A stretch of DNA of 64,000 nucleotides from Trichoplax sp. H2. Lineage: Eukaryota; Placozoa; Uniplacotomia; Trichoplacea. Under the pieces are notes generated by a model. It was given only the letters and a program-made list of their open reading frames with translations, did no database searches and was not told the origin of the DNA. The translations under genes were made by a program, and so were the position numbers. Positions 1-10,762 of this stretch are shown piece by piece; positions within the stretch are counted from its first letter, which is position 1, and each line of letters opens with the position of its first letter. The DNA is taken from NCBI GenBank assembly GCA_003344405.1, contig NOWV01000259.1:17919-81918 (forward strand), written 5' to 3'.

Positions 1-34
1 GCATTTTCAATTTCTACTAATCTTTCTCCATAAG

Positions 35-58
35 TGTCACAACCACGTTTTTGTGACA
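35..58. repeat. Short palindrome resembling an LTR end
   Basis: An 8-nt arm, TGTCACAA, is followed by an 8-nt spacer and its exact reverse complement TTGTGACA. Similar palindromes sit at the ends of LTR-like blocks near 9.92, 17.55, 25.2 and 27.69 kb, so this may mark the edge of an LTR remnant covering bases 35 to about 258. I could not define the other edge because of the assembly gap. Apart from this, bases 1-258 show no gene. Confidence 0.4.
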
Positions 59-258
59 CAGGATCTCTACTTATCGTGTAAAACTTAGCTAAGTACGGTA
101 CAATCCCGACACTGAACAAGTGCTACTGGAACTACGCTTCCTATTAGAACACTAACTCCTCGGGTGTGGGACTACACTTCTTTGACCGTCACTAGGTTAC
201 TCGATTACACAAGTAGTTGAGCGCAGGCTTTTGAACAGATAACTATCACTACAGTTTA

Positions 259-278
259 NNNNNNNNNNNNNNNNNNNN
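259..278. other. Assembly gap (20 N)
   Basis: A run of 20 N bases. The true gap length is unknown, and features on the two sides should not be assumed contiguous. Confidence 0.99.
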
Positions 279-284
279 AATACA

Positions 285-342
285 TGGTTCAAGGAATAGA
301 CTTATTGATCGTGCATTACGTTCTCGTGCTGCAAAGCTGTTT
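285..342 (+). repeat. Dispersed repeat, copy A (partner at 10559-10616)
   Basis: This stretch aligns base for base, with scattered mismatches, to 10559-10616. Both share the core TTGATCGTGCATTACGTT and end in CAAAGCTGTTT. It is probably a fragment of a repeated element, since LTR-like palindromes lie nearby in both places. The following bases, 343-669, hold no gene I can support. Confidence 0.6.
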
Positions 343-669
343 TATAACTATACTATACCAATATAATTCTAAATCTTCATTTATACGCAGATTTAAGACA
401 GTAAAAGAACCTCATAAATTACAGATATTCTTGAAATCTAAAATTATAGTCCATGAGATCTGAATTTCCTATTACTAAATTGTTAACAGTAAAGATATTT
501 CTATTCAAAATGTTCACGAATATCTTTATTTTTAATCTACAAGAATTCAATTGTAAATGACGAAGTTCTTATTTGAAAGTAAAAGCTTTCTTTTGAAACT
601 TTTAATACAATAATAATAGGAATATTATCTTCTAAAATATAAGCTTCAAAGAGATTTCTTTAGCCGGAC

Positions 670-1027
670 TGTAACATTATGATCTTATATAGAAGATGCC
701 TAGTATAGTAATATCCTAATATACGAATACTTATCATATACCGTTTAAGTACTGTATTGTTTTACATTCATAATGTACGACATCATGACCACATATAGAC
801 GACATGCTATACATATAAAGACATTATCTCAATCCCATCTAAAACCTATAAATACCCTTGTACGCTAACTCGTTAGTCAGTTCCTACATTCCTGCTATCT
901 CAAATACCTTATCTATAACAACCCTATCATTGTTAGCCAGTAACTTGTATCTCAATAAAATCCTTTATACCTTCTATCATCGTCTACCTTAAAATACTTT
1001 TCGCTACTTAAAGAAGATAATATTACA
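670..1027 (+). mobile_element. 5' LTR of a Ty3/gypsy-like retrotransposon
   Basis: The block starts TGTAACATTA and ends TAATATTACA, giving the canonical TG...CA ends with a 5-nt terminal inverted repeat (TGTAA/TTACA). Inside, a TATA-like CTATAAATA near 847 and an AATAAA near 953 sit in the order expected for U3-R-U5. A TGG-starting primer-binding site follows directly, and gag-like coding sequence begins about 115 bp further on. I found no matching 3' LTR in the next 2 kb, so the element is incomplete. Boundaries are inferred from the terminal repeats only. Confidence 0.6.
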
Positions 1028-1045
1028 TGGTGGTAGCGGTAAAAG
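1028..1045 (+). other. Putative primer-binding site
   Basis: TGGTGGTAGCGGTAAAAG begins on the base after the LTR. LTR retrotransposons prime minus-strand DNA synthesis from a tRNA 3' end, whose CCA pairs with TGG here. The matching tRNA was not identified. Confidence 0.5.
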
Positions 1046-1140
1046 CCTTCTCTACTCTCCTTCCAATTCTCGTAGTACATTGAACATATTTTTTTCTTTT
1101 CTTCATTCTCTACCCCTTGGTATACTCACAGTTCTTCATT

Positions 1141-2007
1141 ATGACTACTGCGAATAAGGAACATTTTACACTACCTCCTGTGACGATGAGTTGGACAACT
1201 GGTGATGATGCAACGGCGCTGGAAGATTTTTAAGAACGATTAGCACGGTGGTTTCGCATCCAAGCAACTCCGCTTACTAAGCAATCGGACATTATTATCT
1301 TCGCGTTAGGTGATCATGGTGAACATAAAGCGCGTGGCTGGGGACTCACCCAAGACCAACTAAAAGATCCTACAAATGTTTGGTCACAGCTTGAAAAGAC
1401 TGTTGGGAAAGCCAGCAACTTTCGCTATGAACGCTTGAAGTTTACCGCTATGAAGCAAACATCAAGCGAATATGTGGACGAATTTCATAGCAGACTCAAA
1501 AATGCTGCTACACATTGTTACGAATTTACCTTAACATATATACCTGGTCAAAATTTAGTCATTCCAGACGCTCTATCAAGACTGACGCCATTACCTGGCA
1601 ATGAGATCACATTATCTCCTGTTATTCATAACATTACATGGTCAGATCACAAGCTTAATCTCATAGCGACTGAGACTCAAAAGGATGAAGAACTTACCTT
1701 ATTAACTTCAGTCATCCAAAGTGGTTGGCCAGATACCATCAAACAATGTCCTAAACGTTTACGGAAATGGTGGACTCTAAGAGACTATCTAACTCTACAA
1801 GATGGCTACAAATTAAAACATGATCAAGTCATAATACCACGATCATTACATGAAGACATATTATCAAAGCTACACACTCCTCATTACGGTATAGAAAAGA
1901 CCAGAGCGTTAGCTCGAACATGTGTATATTGGACTGGTATCAATGATGATATTAAAAACCTTATCAAAGATTGTGTTACATGCAATACCTATATCAATTC
2001 CCTTTAG
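1141..2007 (+). pseudogene. Ty3/gypsy gag fused to RNase H tail and integrase N-terminus (internal deletion)
   Basis: A single reading frame starts at the ATG at 1141, is cut by a TAA at 1231-1233, and runs on in frame to a stop at 2007. Up to about base 1515 it reads like a retrotransposon capsid region (tryptophan-rich, with a WSQLEK segment). It then switches without a frame change to the end of a gypsy RNase H domain (TYIPGQN...PDALSR). After that comes the integrase zinc-binding region: an H-x3-H-type pair in LHTPHYGIEKTR, a YWTGI segment, and a C-x2-C pair in CVTC. Protease, reverse transcriptase and most of RNase H are missing, so the copy is a deletion derivative that cannot be autonomous. 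It breaks off at a large hairpin just after the zinc finger. The domain calls are secure at family level; the exact clade is not. Confidence 0.8.
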
Positions 2008-2090
2008 ATTCGTTGCAACATTCCGATAATATTAATTCATTCTTATTTAATGAATTAATATTATCGGAATGTTGCAACGAGTCTAAAGGG
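2000..2090. repeat. Near-perfect hairpin, 42-bp arms, 7-nt loop
   Basis: Bases 2000-2041 and 2049-2090 are reverse complements over 42 positions with a single mismatch (A versus G near the base of the stem). The loop is CTTATTT. The arm starts CCCTTTAG, and its first bases include the stop codon that ends the integrase reading frame. Such a clean inverted repeat could be a small foldback element inserted in the retrotransposon, or a DNA-repair palindrome. I saw no second copy in the window. Confidence 0.9.
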
Positions 2091-4422
2091 CAACTCAAGA
2101 TTATAATGCCTATTCATAATTAAGAATAAGCGGCAGCTAATTTGTAATTCATAGTGAAGACTACGCAAATAATCTTGCATCTGTTCGCGAACAAAGTTGA
2201 AAGACATAAAGGCGAGATAGTTTTAAAAGAGTTCCAGCTCCCATTCAAAAGAAAACTGGTATCGATAACTGCTGGAAGAAGCGGCTATTATATTTGGATC
2301 ATGGAAGTAAACAAATCTATAACGTAGCTAAATCATAATATTAGCACAATCACTTTATCAATGACTGGTAATAAAGTAAAAGAAGTCAAGGAAAATATTT
2401 ACGGCAACCAAGACAATTTATAGCCATCGCGTCACCCCTTAAAATTTTTATCAGGTACCAAATACATTATAAGTCAATGCCATGACTGAAATTGCGATAC
2501 CAGTAAAATATATGATATGAGCAATCTTCTCCCTCTTTGACCCAGCAAATCTGTGTTATAACTTAATATGAAGTAGACTCCACTCTTTTAATAGTTTTTT
2601 CGTACTAATATAATCGGTTCTGGCCTACCTTTTATCTACGGAGACATTTTTGATCCAGGTGCGCTATACAACCTAAATACAGTAATAGCAGTTTTAGCCT
2701 AGTCCAGTGCCACTCATGCAATTGATCGCTTAACCATTTTTTATTCATGAATGATGTATGTTCAATGTGTTATATAAATATTAAAAATAGCTAGCACTAC
2801 GATAGGTCCCAAAGGAGATTTGTAACACTGCATAACAACTACAAAAGAAAAAATTCCCTCTAATATTTATGAGAAAATATTTGATAACATAATTGAATAT
2901 CAGATTATCCGAGTAGACGATAATGATTTCAATTTATTTGCACAATTGAATTCAATTTCATAGCTACTGAAATCTTTTTAGAATTGACAACGTCGAAAAA
3001 AGGCAAATAGTACCTTTATATAGATTGACATTTGCCAAAATCTTATTGTAATCGATCCTTTAATTTTGGTAAATTGATGGAAATCTGACAAATTTCTTGA
3101 CGTATCTAAGTAGTTTTTATCGTTAGATGAAGAATAAACTGCTGAATTTTTTAGAATCATTGACAGTTGTACTTTATATCTTCAGGACAGGTCACGAATT
3201 AATAGTTGTAGATAATTTTTATTCTGCATAAGTGGTTTACTACCCAAACATTCTTGCAATTGTATTATTTATAAACTCTATCTTATTTTTTTATGTAATT
3301 TCATTAATCAATGCTTAAACTAGAACAATATTTGTCATCTAGCCTAGCAACAATGTCATTAAGAAAGCGCATTAATAATATTAAATACCCTACAGGATTT
3401 AGAAATTGGAATTTGAACGTGCTACAGACAATAAAATTTTTATATGTAATTCTCTCCTTTACTATCTCATTATATTTATAGAAATGTGATGTTGAAATTA
3501 AAAAAAATAGTTCATCTGGTCTCTAGCATTTTTGTAGGAATGTTTGAATAACCTGTAAATTATGTCAATTATTCTGGTAAAAATTTTAATTTAGTAGCTA
3601 TTCAGTAGATGACAGACTTATCCATCTTTTGAATCAAAATTGTACTAATATTAATACACTAATCTTAGATTTCAACTATTTCATTTATTTTTCATACAAA
3701 GATATTAATATATCCTAAATATTTAATTCATAAAAAGCTGTCTGAATTTCAATTAAAAATTTTATTATCATCTGCATATCTAATTTTCAGAAAATGCAAA
3801 CAAAGATTAAATGATAAAGTAGTTACTTGCTCTATCTATTTGGATAATTTAAGAGATTATGAGTACATTATAGATTCTTATCATTATTACTATCATTAAT
3901 AGTTTTTGTCTGCATTTGCAATTGAATTGATCTCCTTAACAATTGTCTGGAACGAGTATTATCCGTTATTAGGCTCTTTGTTAAACAATCATTCAATAAA
4001 ATTTATTAATAGTTTAATAATAAATGTACCAACTAGTATTTATTACAGGCTCTCCTCAGAAATATTCCATTTGTATCTTCTCTGCTAATTAATAGGAGCA
4101 TATAAAATTTCTCAAATATTCGACATTCGAAGAAGTGCTGGCCATAAAAGTCACCTCTACAATAATAATTTGAACTTACTTTTAATCTGGATTAGTTTGG
4201 ACGATGAATCATATTTAACTAATACAATTAGGATTTGCTATTGTTTTCTACGTTGGCTGTTAACTTTAATAGTAATTAAAATTCTGCGGTAACAGTAGCT
4301 ATCAAATAAATCAACGATCCTGGTTTCTAAGTTATTTAAATTCTTGGGCATAATTGTTCAGCTATTCCATTCGTGATACCTTTTGTTAGAAGAGAGCTAG
4401 TGAGTTTATTGGAAGTGAAGTC
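2091..4422. other. AT-rich intergenic spacer
   Basis: I see no supportable gene. Short open frames here have biased AT-rich composition and no recognisable motifs. A weak continuation of retroelement sequence may reach about 2.35 kb. The rest is ordinary AT-rich spacer upstream of the first receptor gene. Confidence 0.6.
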
Positions 4423-5505
4423 ATGACTGGTTATCATAAAATTTTTGCGAATACTACATACGGTGATCATAGCCATCACGATGATGGTGGTCATACTCAT
4501 GGTGTGAATGGATTCCATGCAACATTCTACTGGATAGCGGCTGTGACAACTATTCCATTTTCTTGCATCGGTTTGATTATGAATGTATTCCTCGCTTTCC
4601 TTTTCGTTAAGGATAAATTTTTTCATACTGTATCATATACTTTAATGCTGGTTTCCATTATTTCTGATTCTATTTCTAATTTCGCTGTTATAACAAATTA
4701 CGTCTATTTATTGGGCACAAGTTTCGATCATAGCCATGGTGTTATATTATGCAAGCTAGTAAACTACTGCTTACTAGCATCATATGGTATATCCATCTTA
4801 AATTTATCCTTAATCGGTATCACGCGCTATTTTGCTATTGTTAGACCTTATTGTTTATTTTACCGCAAATATAGACACAAAATTATCCTGATAGCAGAAT
4901 TATTCATTTGCATATCGGCATTATCATTAGCAATACCATCTCTATTTCATGTAGAAACCTATCACCAAGATGCCGTACTTTGTGGATTTATTCGCATTTC
5001 TAAATCTGTCTCAACTTACCTAATCACAATAGTGTTTTTCCTTTACTTATTACCCTCCATAATTATAGGCCTAGTCTATGGGAGAATTATTAAACATCAG
5101 CGTAAATATGTTCGACCCGGCCAACCAAGCAATGAAGAACAGGCAGATGAGCGAATTAGAAAACGTAAATTTATTAGGATGCTAATCAGTATTACATTGC
5201 CTTATATTTTAATCACCTGGCCATATTTTGTGACTTTGGCTGGATTTTCTATTACACATCGCTCCATGCGATACCTATTGAATGAAAATAATGCGTTATT
5301 TGTGTTGGCATTTTGTAGCTTATCGATCACTTCTAGTATTACCGTATTGAATCCAATTTTCCTTTTAAAATTCGGTTGTTGCATTCGTGGCAGAGTCGTC
5401 TTATTACTAAACAAAATGGGTATCACTGCGGCAGCAATTCAACCTGAAATTACTATTGTTGGAAATAAAACTACTATATCTCTATTAGAAAAAAGTAAAT
5501 CCTAA
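4423..5505 (+). CDS. Rhodopsin-class (class A) GPCR, intronless, His-rich N-terminus
   Basis: A 360-residue seven-helix receptor in one exon, a normal length for class A. Landmarks: N54 in helix 1, D82 in helix 2 (ISD), the disulfide pair C110 and C187, and TRY at 134-136 in place of the usual DRY. P211 lies in helix 5, TWP at 265-267 in helix 6, NPIFL at 310-314 in helix 7, and CC at 319-320 may be palmitoylated. An N-glycosylation sequon lies at N10. The extracellular tail is unusually rich in histidine (HSHHDDGGHTH, residues 16-26), and a second HSH lies before C110. Intracellular loop 3 carries an HQ-K/N-Y-V-x-PGQ motif shared by all paralogues in this window. It should act in the plasma membrane through a G protein. 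The ligand is unknown; metal or proton sensing by the histidine tail is only a guess. The first ATG gives a short tail ahead of helix 1, as in the paralogues. Confidence 0.93.
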   Translation: MTGYHKIFANTTYGDHSHHDDGGHTHGVNGFHATFYWIAAVTTIPFSCIGLIMNVFLAFLFVKDKFFHTVSYTLMLVSIISDSISNFAVITNYVYLLGTSFDHSHGVILCKLVNYCLLASYGISILNLSLIGITRYFAIVRPYCLFYRKYRHKIILIAELFICISALSLAIPSLFHVETYHQDAVLCGFIRISKSVSTYLITIVFFLYLLPSIIIGLVYGRIIKHQRKYVRPGQPSNEEQADERIRKRKFIRMLISITLPYILITWPYFVTLAGFSITHRSMRYLLNENNALFVLAFCSLSITSSITVLNPIFLLKFGCCIRGRVVLLLNKMGITAAAIQPEITIVGNKTTISLLEKSKS

Positions 5506-8472
5506 ACGAAACCGTAACATTTTTTTATTAACGTCATAAATCTACACATATCGTTTAACCAAAAATATCAATCTCGTTTACATGAAATTATTACTAGTGA
5601 TTCTTCAGTATAGTGAACGATTCTAGTAAAAACAGGATATAATTTCCAATAAAATCTTAATTTGGATATTTCTAAGACCAGCTAACTTGTTAGCTTTTCA
5701 CTTAGGTAAATTATAGGTTTACAATAATTTAAACGTAGATTATCACATATTAATCATAACGTTGAACATAGCCTTCACATTCTTACGTGAATGAAAATGA
5801 ATTTATTATAAAATGTAACATTAATCTAATAAGCTGCAATGAAGGTAATTTTTGAATCCTCCTTAATAGTAAATATTTCCTTTAGAATTGATTGTTACTT
5901 GTAAAAATTAAATAATATAGTGGTAGAGTTTATGCACACAATGTTATAATTTGAATAATGTTCTTTGATGGCTGAATTTATTCTAAAATTACAATAGCTG
6001 GTTTATTATTACTTCAGCTATATAAAACCGATTGCTTTATCTACTTATACCCCGTCTTGTAATTCATAAATGTCACCTTTTCCTAATTTTTATCGTATGC
6101 TGCATTCTGTAGATGTTGATTTTAACCGATTTTTATGCCGCTAAATTGTTAATTTTATGTGCTAACTATCTTAACTTTAACATAATCTTACTAAAATTAA
6201 TTTATTCATTGCTAGTAAGATAATTAAAGTAGGCAAGAAAATTAGTAATTTAGATACGTCCTTTTAATTAACGAAAAGAAAACATTCCAAGTTATCCGTA
6301 AGAATTTTTATAAATGCCTAGTTCTTTCCATTTATTAATAACTGATTAAGGAACTGTAATCGAATTTCATCTCTACTTCATTTCAATGTTAAATCAGTAT
6401 TTGGCTTATATGCATCATTTCTTTTATCCCATTGTTCAATTTATTTATTTTAGAGTTAATAATGATAGTTATCTTCCTGAAAATCAGGTTTACTTTTGGC
6501 AATTATTTCCTAACCAAGTACACCTAAAATTTTCTTTTTCTATCTCAAAGCCACACTCAAATTGTATTAATAACTTCGATATCATCATAAATATCTACTC
6601 ACTTGTTACTACTATATACTGTCTTTTCACGTCAAGGATAATGATGATAGATGGACTACTTGCTCACAGACTCTAAAGTCAATCTTAGCGTGTTCCATGT
6701 TCACTTTATCTATTTATTACTCATGGAGTGATTGGCCTTAGTATATATTATTAATCTTTAGGTGTGGCCATTTATATAGTGCAATTGTCTTCAATTAGTA
6801 ATTTGAACATGAGTATAGCTGCATAAATTTGACAATGTTTAAGGTCTTCATAAACTAAGTCAATAAAGAGAGCGCTAAGAGGATAAAAGATTATTAAATA
6901 AATTCTGATCTTCTTTTTCGTCGATAACTCAACTTCTATAGTTCGGTTTTGTGTTCAGTTACTCATAGGTAACTTTTTATTAAAAATTTAGGACTAAAAA
7001 ACTTTCATCGCATAAATTCGTAGCTGATAACCATTACGCGTGCACGTAAAGCTTTAAAATAGATGCAATCTAGTTCTAGATTATTAAACATAATTTGTAT
7101 ACATTTGCCAAGTTATTCTTTTTGATCCATTATACAAGCATATAAATCTTCTACATTAATTGGTTACATTAATTGGTCCCAAGTGATTTAAATCTTTAAT
7201 CATAGGTATATTCGTTAAGATTTTTCATTATCATCAATTTGATATCAGATATAATTTTCTGACCAGAAAATATTAATTCAAAATTCAATAGCCTATTGTG
7301 GCATTGGGGCAATTTCAATAACTCCAGAAAAGTTATTATTCCAATATTCGTATTTTGATATCCGATGATTGCTTTGAAATCGCATGTGTCATTGTAAAAC
7401 AGTTTCTCTTACCGAATTTTTGAAATAAAAAGTTGCAATGACCACGTAATAGATTCTTGCTATTGCTGTAGCTTTGCTTACGTAATCCAAAATTTGAGAG
7501 AACAAAATTGAGCAATTCTCTAATGTGATCCACGAAAGCCAATACCGAAAAAAAGAGCCTAGAATAATAACATTTATTAGCACGGCCGCCTATCGGAGAA
7601 AAATTTTGATTTCCTTCTCACACAAGAATAGTTAAAAATGACTAAGAAAAACTGGATAATACCACATAGTCAAATTTTACGCGCAAGTCACTTCCACACA
7701 AACTATACAAATAATCGCTTCCATTCTATAGCAAAGCAAAGGATATTATGTCTAATATTCGAATCTTATGGCCTATAACTAGCCTTAAGAGAGGAAATAC
7801 AAATCTTCATTAGTTTTTAAATTATATCTTTAATATCAATTAACTATGTAATTTTAAACTTTAGTGATAAAATAGATTTCAATCAAATCTGCAATGTTTG
7901 AGTTGAATAAATCCGCTGTATACGGCAAAAATTAGATCGATTAAACTGCTATTGCCACTGAATTGGACTATAGACAATGTCAACCATAAAATTTATCAAA
8001 GATTCCAAATTGATAATAATTATAATTATTGAATACCGTTCATAAATATTCGGCTAACTAAAAGCTATAGTAATGCTGAGTTAACAGCTGTATGGATATC
8101 AGCTCATACCGTTAATATATACAGTAGGTATAAAAATCTAAAGCATTGAAAATACACTATTGCCCAATTCAGTTAATGTCAATAAGTGAAATAATAATGA
8201 TCAAATTCTGCAAAGAAAGTATTCTACAATTTTGGATTTTATCTAATATATTTGCGGATGCTTACTCTCATATTGGCAAAGTCTGATCAGCGATAACAGT
8301 CTGATCAGATATCACGATATCGCCGTTAAATATGTCAGGAGAAAATCAACCTGTGCTTGATTTTCTACTTTAAATTCGAACCGTATATTAAATTGGACGT
8401 TATATCGGTCGAAGCAATATACATATTTACTAATTTACAAATATTTTGCAATCATGTTAATTTATTACCACA
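5506..8472. other. AT-rich spacer between receptor gene and gypsy fragment
   Basis: I find no supportable gene. Short frames on both strands (for example near 6.4-6.7 and 7.3-7.6 kb) lack motifs and look like chance openings in AT-rich DNA. A repeat shared with 10.7 kb lies at 7591-7660. Confidence 0.6.
7591..7660 (+). repeat. Dispersed repeat, copy A (partner at 10691-10762)
   Basis: Both copies run from a C-rich start through a TTCTTCTC-like run to an ATGRCTAAGAMAAACYGGATAAT block. The match is clear though imperfect. It flanks the gypsy and LTR debris of 8.5-9.9 kb on either side, so the two copies could be parts of one larger element split by later insertions. Confidence 0.5.
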
Positions 8473-9397
8473 CTACGGTATCTCTGTAACTTCATTTACT
8501 TTGCGAAAATCTACGCACGGACGAAATCCGTGATCCCACTTTTTTACTAATAGTAGAGGTGATGCCCAAGGGCTTTTAGACGGGCGAATCACACCAAATC
8601 TTAATATTTCATCGATCTCTTTATTTACTAGTCCCCATTTAGCATAAGAAATTGCATAGGGCTTCGGCCTAATTAATGTTTGTTTATTCAACCGAATCTT
8701 GTACAAAACCGCATTTGTTCGTCCTAATTCAGTACTAAATAATTCCAGGGATCCACGAATTAATGTTTTGAATGGTTACTATTGCTTCTTATTCAACTTG
8801 CTACCAGCTGGGCGTAATTTATGGATTGTTTCTAAATCTTGTTTCGCTTCCGCAACCTGTACTTGATTGATTTCCTCTTCTTCATCTAACCCCCATTTGT
8901 ATTTTTTTTAATAAATTAATATGCTCTATACGAGTCGGTTTCACTCGGTCATCGGTTTGTATTTTATACAGTACACGCAATAGTTTATTTAGCAAGGGCC
9001 ATCATATTTGAGATCAAGCTTTTTACGGGGTATTGATGAAAAGAGCAAAACTCCATCTTCGATCTCTAAACTTCGATTCTTAGCCTTACTATCATAATAT
9101 TGTTTTCGGTTCTTCGCCGCCTCCTCTGCTGATGCTTTTGCTTGTTCGAGTAGACTAGCGTAGAGATCTTGAATCTTCATTAACTCGTTGCCCTTCATCT
9201 GTTCGATTTCACCTTCCTCTGAATTCGTAGTCCATTGTTCTTCATTCTATCTAATGGTCCTCTGACTTTCCAACCATATAATAAATCAAATGGTGCTAAC
9301 CCAGTAGTTTCATGAGCGATGTCTTTGCACACAAATAGTAAGTATGGAAGACAATGTGACGAAGCTCGCTCCGAAATGAATAATATTTTGATCTAAT
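8473..9397 (-). mobile_element. Ty3/gypsy pol fragment with integrase preceding reverse transcriptase
   Basis: Read on the minus strand, bases 9397-8925 encode the C-terminal part of a gypsy-type integrase (LPYLLF, ETTGLAPFDLLYG, VRGPLD, a charged helix, then an HINLL ending). About 200 bases of acidic linker follow. Next comes the start of a gypsy-type reverse transcriptase (RTNAVLYKI near 8.72 kb, then RPSKSPWASPLLLVKK and CVDFRKVN down to 8.47 kb). The frame is broken by stops and shifts, and the fragment ends before the YVDD catalytic box. Integrase before RT is the reverse of the standard gypsy order. Gmr1-like gypsy elements have this order; the alternative is that two truncated copies happen to be juxtaposed. 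The absence of gag and protease shows the element is dead. Confidence 0.8.
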
Positions 9398-9399
9398 AT

Positions 9400-9932
9400 G
9401 TGTAATAATGTTATTATGGAGGTTGCCGATCTCGACAACAACCTAGTTGTTAATTGAGTTTTATTATTAATTATCGTAGTAATATACAGAGTGGATATTG
9501 TGTTAGCAATTAAATGTCAAGCTGTGAAGATTATTATGTTGGTTAATAAGGTGTTAATTAATAATATTAATTAGTGGCAAGTATTAAGTAACACTTGATC
9601 TATTCGGATCTATAGTAAGCCTGTATTGCACATTATATAATTTAATGTTAAAAATTAACACCGGGGTTATTTGTGTGACGCATGAAACTGTATATAAGCT
9701 TGATTATTATTTTTTAATCTCAGTTCCACTGAGGCTAACGTAGAGTACACTGATACAAACGTAAAAGGGCTAGTAATAAATATACTTATTATCCTAAACC
9801 TGTCGTTCGACTCAATTACTATAGTATAGGAATAACTTAGTTTTCCGTTACTGAGGATCTCCGGAGTTAATCGGAGAACCAGAAGAGTAGATAGACCAGT
9901 TTAGGTACGATCACAAAAGCTATTTTGTGACA
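9400..9932 (+). mobile_element. LTR-like block (probable solo LTR), left edge uncertain
   Basis: A TATA-type GTATATAAGC near 9,690 is followed about 85 bp later by an AATAAATA run. The right end is a palindrome, TCACAAAA-GCTA-TTTTGTGA, running into ...GTGACA at 9932. This is the same kind of end as the better-defined LTR at 27.7-28.1 kb. Orientation is plus, opposite to the adjacent integrase-RT fragment. The left edge is set only by where integrase coding similarity stops. Confidence 0.45.
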
Positions 9933-10558
9933 GGGTTATTAGCTCTAGGTTCGTAATCCGTCAACTCAAAATTCTGAGTTATTAAAATCGAGCAAATCCC
10001 TGATGTGACACTGCTACAGTGTTATACAATGTAATATCGAGATTATAGTAAAAACATCTATGTTAGGATGGCTTTGTTGATTTACCCTTATATGAAGAGT
10101 TTCTAATTTAGATATGTGATATTTAAATATAGCACTAGCTTTTATGGTGATATGTACAGCCTACTGAGATCAGTAGTTTAATTTGGGAATCGGGAATAAT
10201 CTGCTTACAATTCAAATCGCTATGATTGTAGTTTACTGATGGTAGATTGTAGATTATCGTAGAAATGTTCCGTGATAGGACGTATTGTAATCTAACAATT
10301 TTATATTAGTCATTTGTCGTCTGTGTTCGTAAATACTGTTATCTTCATTACGTAGCAATAGATAAAATTAGCTTTTGATTCATTTTCAGGTTTCAACGTT
10401 CAAATTACTAACTAGGATATCTTTGCTATTGTAAAAGAGTATATAAATACGATAAATCGTATAATAAACTTAGTTTTTATAATTAGTGTTTAACGTAAGA
10501 TACGATGCGTCTAAGCCTTTTTTTAGTCTACTAGCATGGGAAAAGTGTCCCTGATTCG

Positions 10559-10616
10559 TGGTTCAGGGAATCGACTGTTTGATCGTGCATTACGTTATCT
10601 TGTTACAAAGCTGTTT
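10559..10616 (+). repeat. Dispersed repeat, copy B (partner at 285-342)
   Basis: Same core as the copy at 285-342, including GATCGTGCATTACGTT. It lies about 630 bp to the right of the LTR-like block ending at 9932. Confidence 0.6.
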
Positions 10617-10690
10617 GTGAAACAGACACAAAATAGTCAACACCGTATAATTGACTTATAACGGTCAAGTTCATTATCGTCCATGTATCC

Positions 10691-10762
10691 TCCGTCAGAG
10701 AAGAATTACAACTTCTTCTCTTCATAATAACAGTCGAAAATGGCTAAGACAAACCGGATAAT
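10691..10762 (+). repeat. Dispersed repeat, copy B (partner at 7591-7660)
   Basis: Imperfect match to 7591-7660, ending in ATGGCTAAGACAAACCGGAT. Only about 70 bases align by eye. Confidence 0.5.

Noticed and set aside
9355-9360. TGTGAC taken as the left end of the 9.4-9.9 kb LTR
   Set aside because: These bases are inside the integrase reading frame (ERASSHCLPYLLF), so they belong to the other element.
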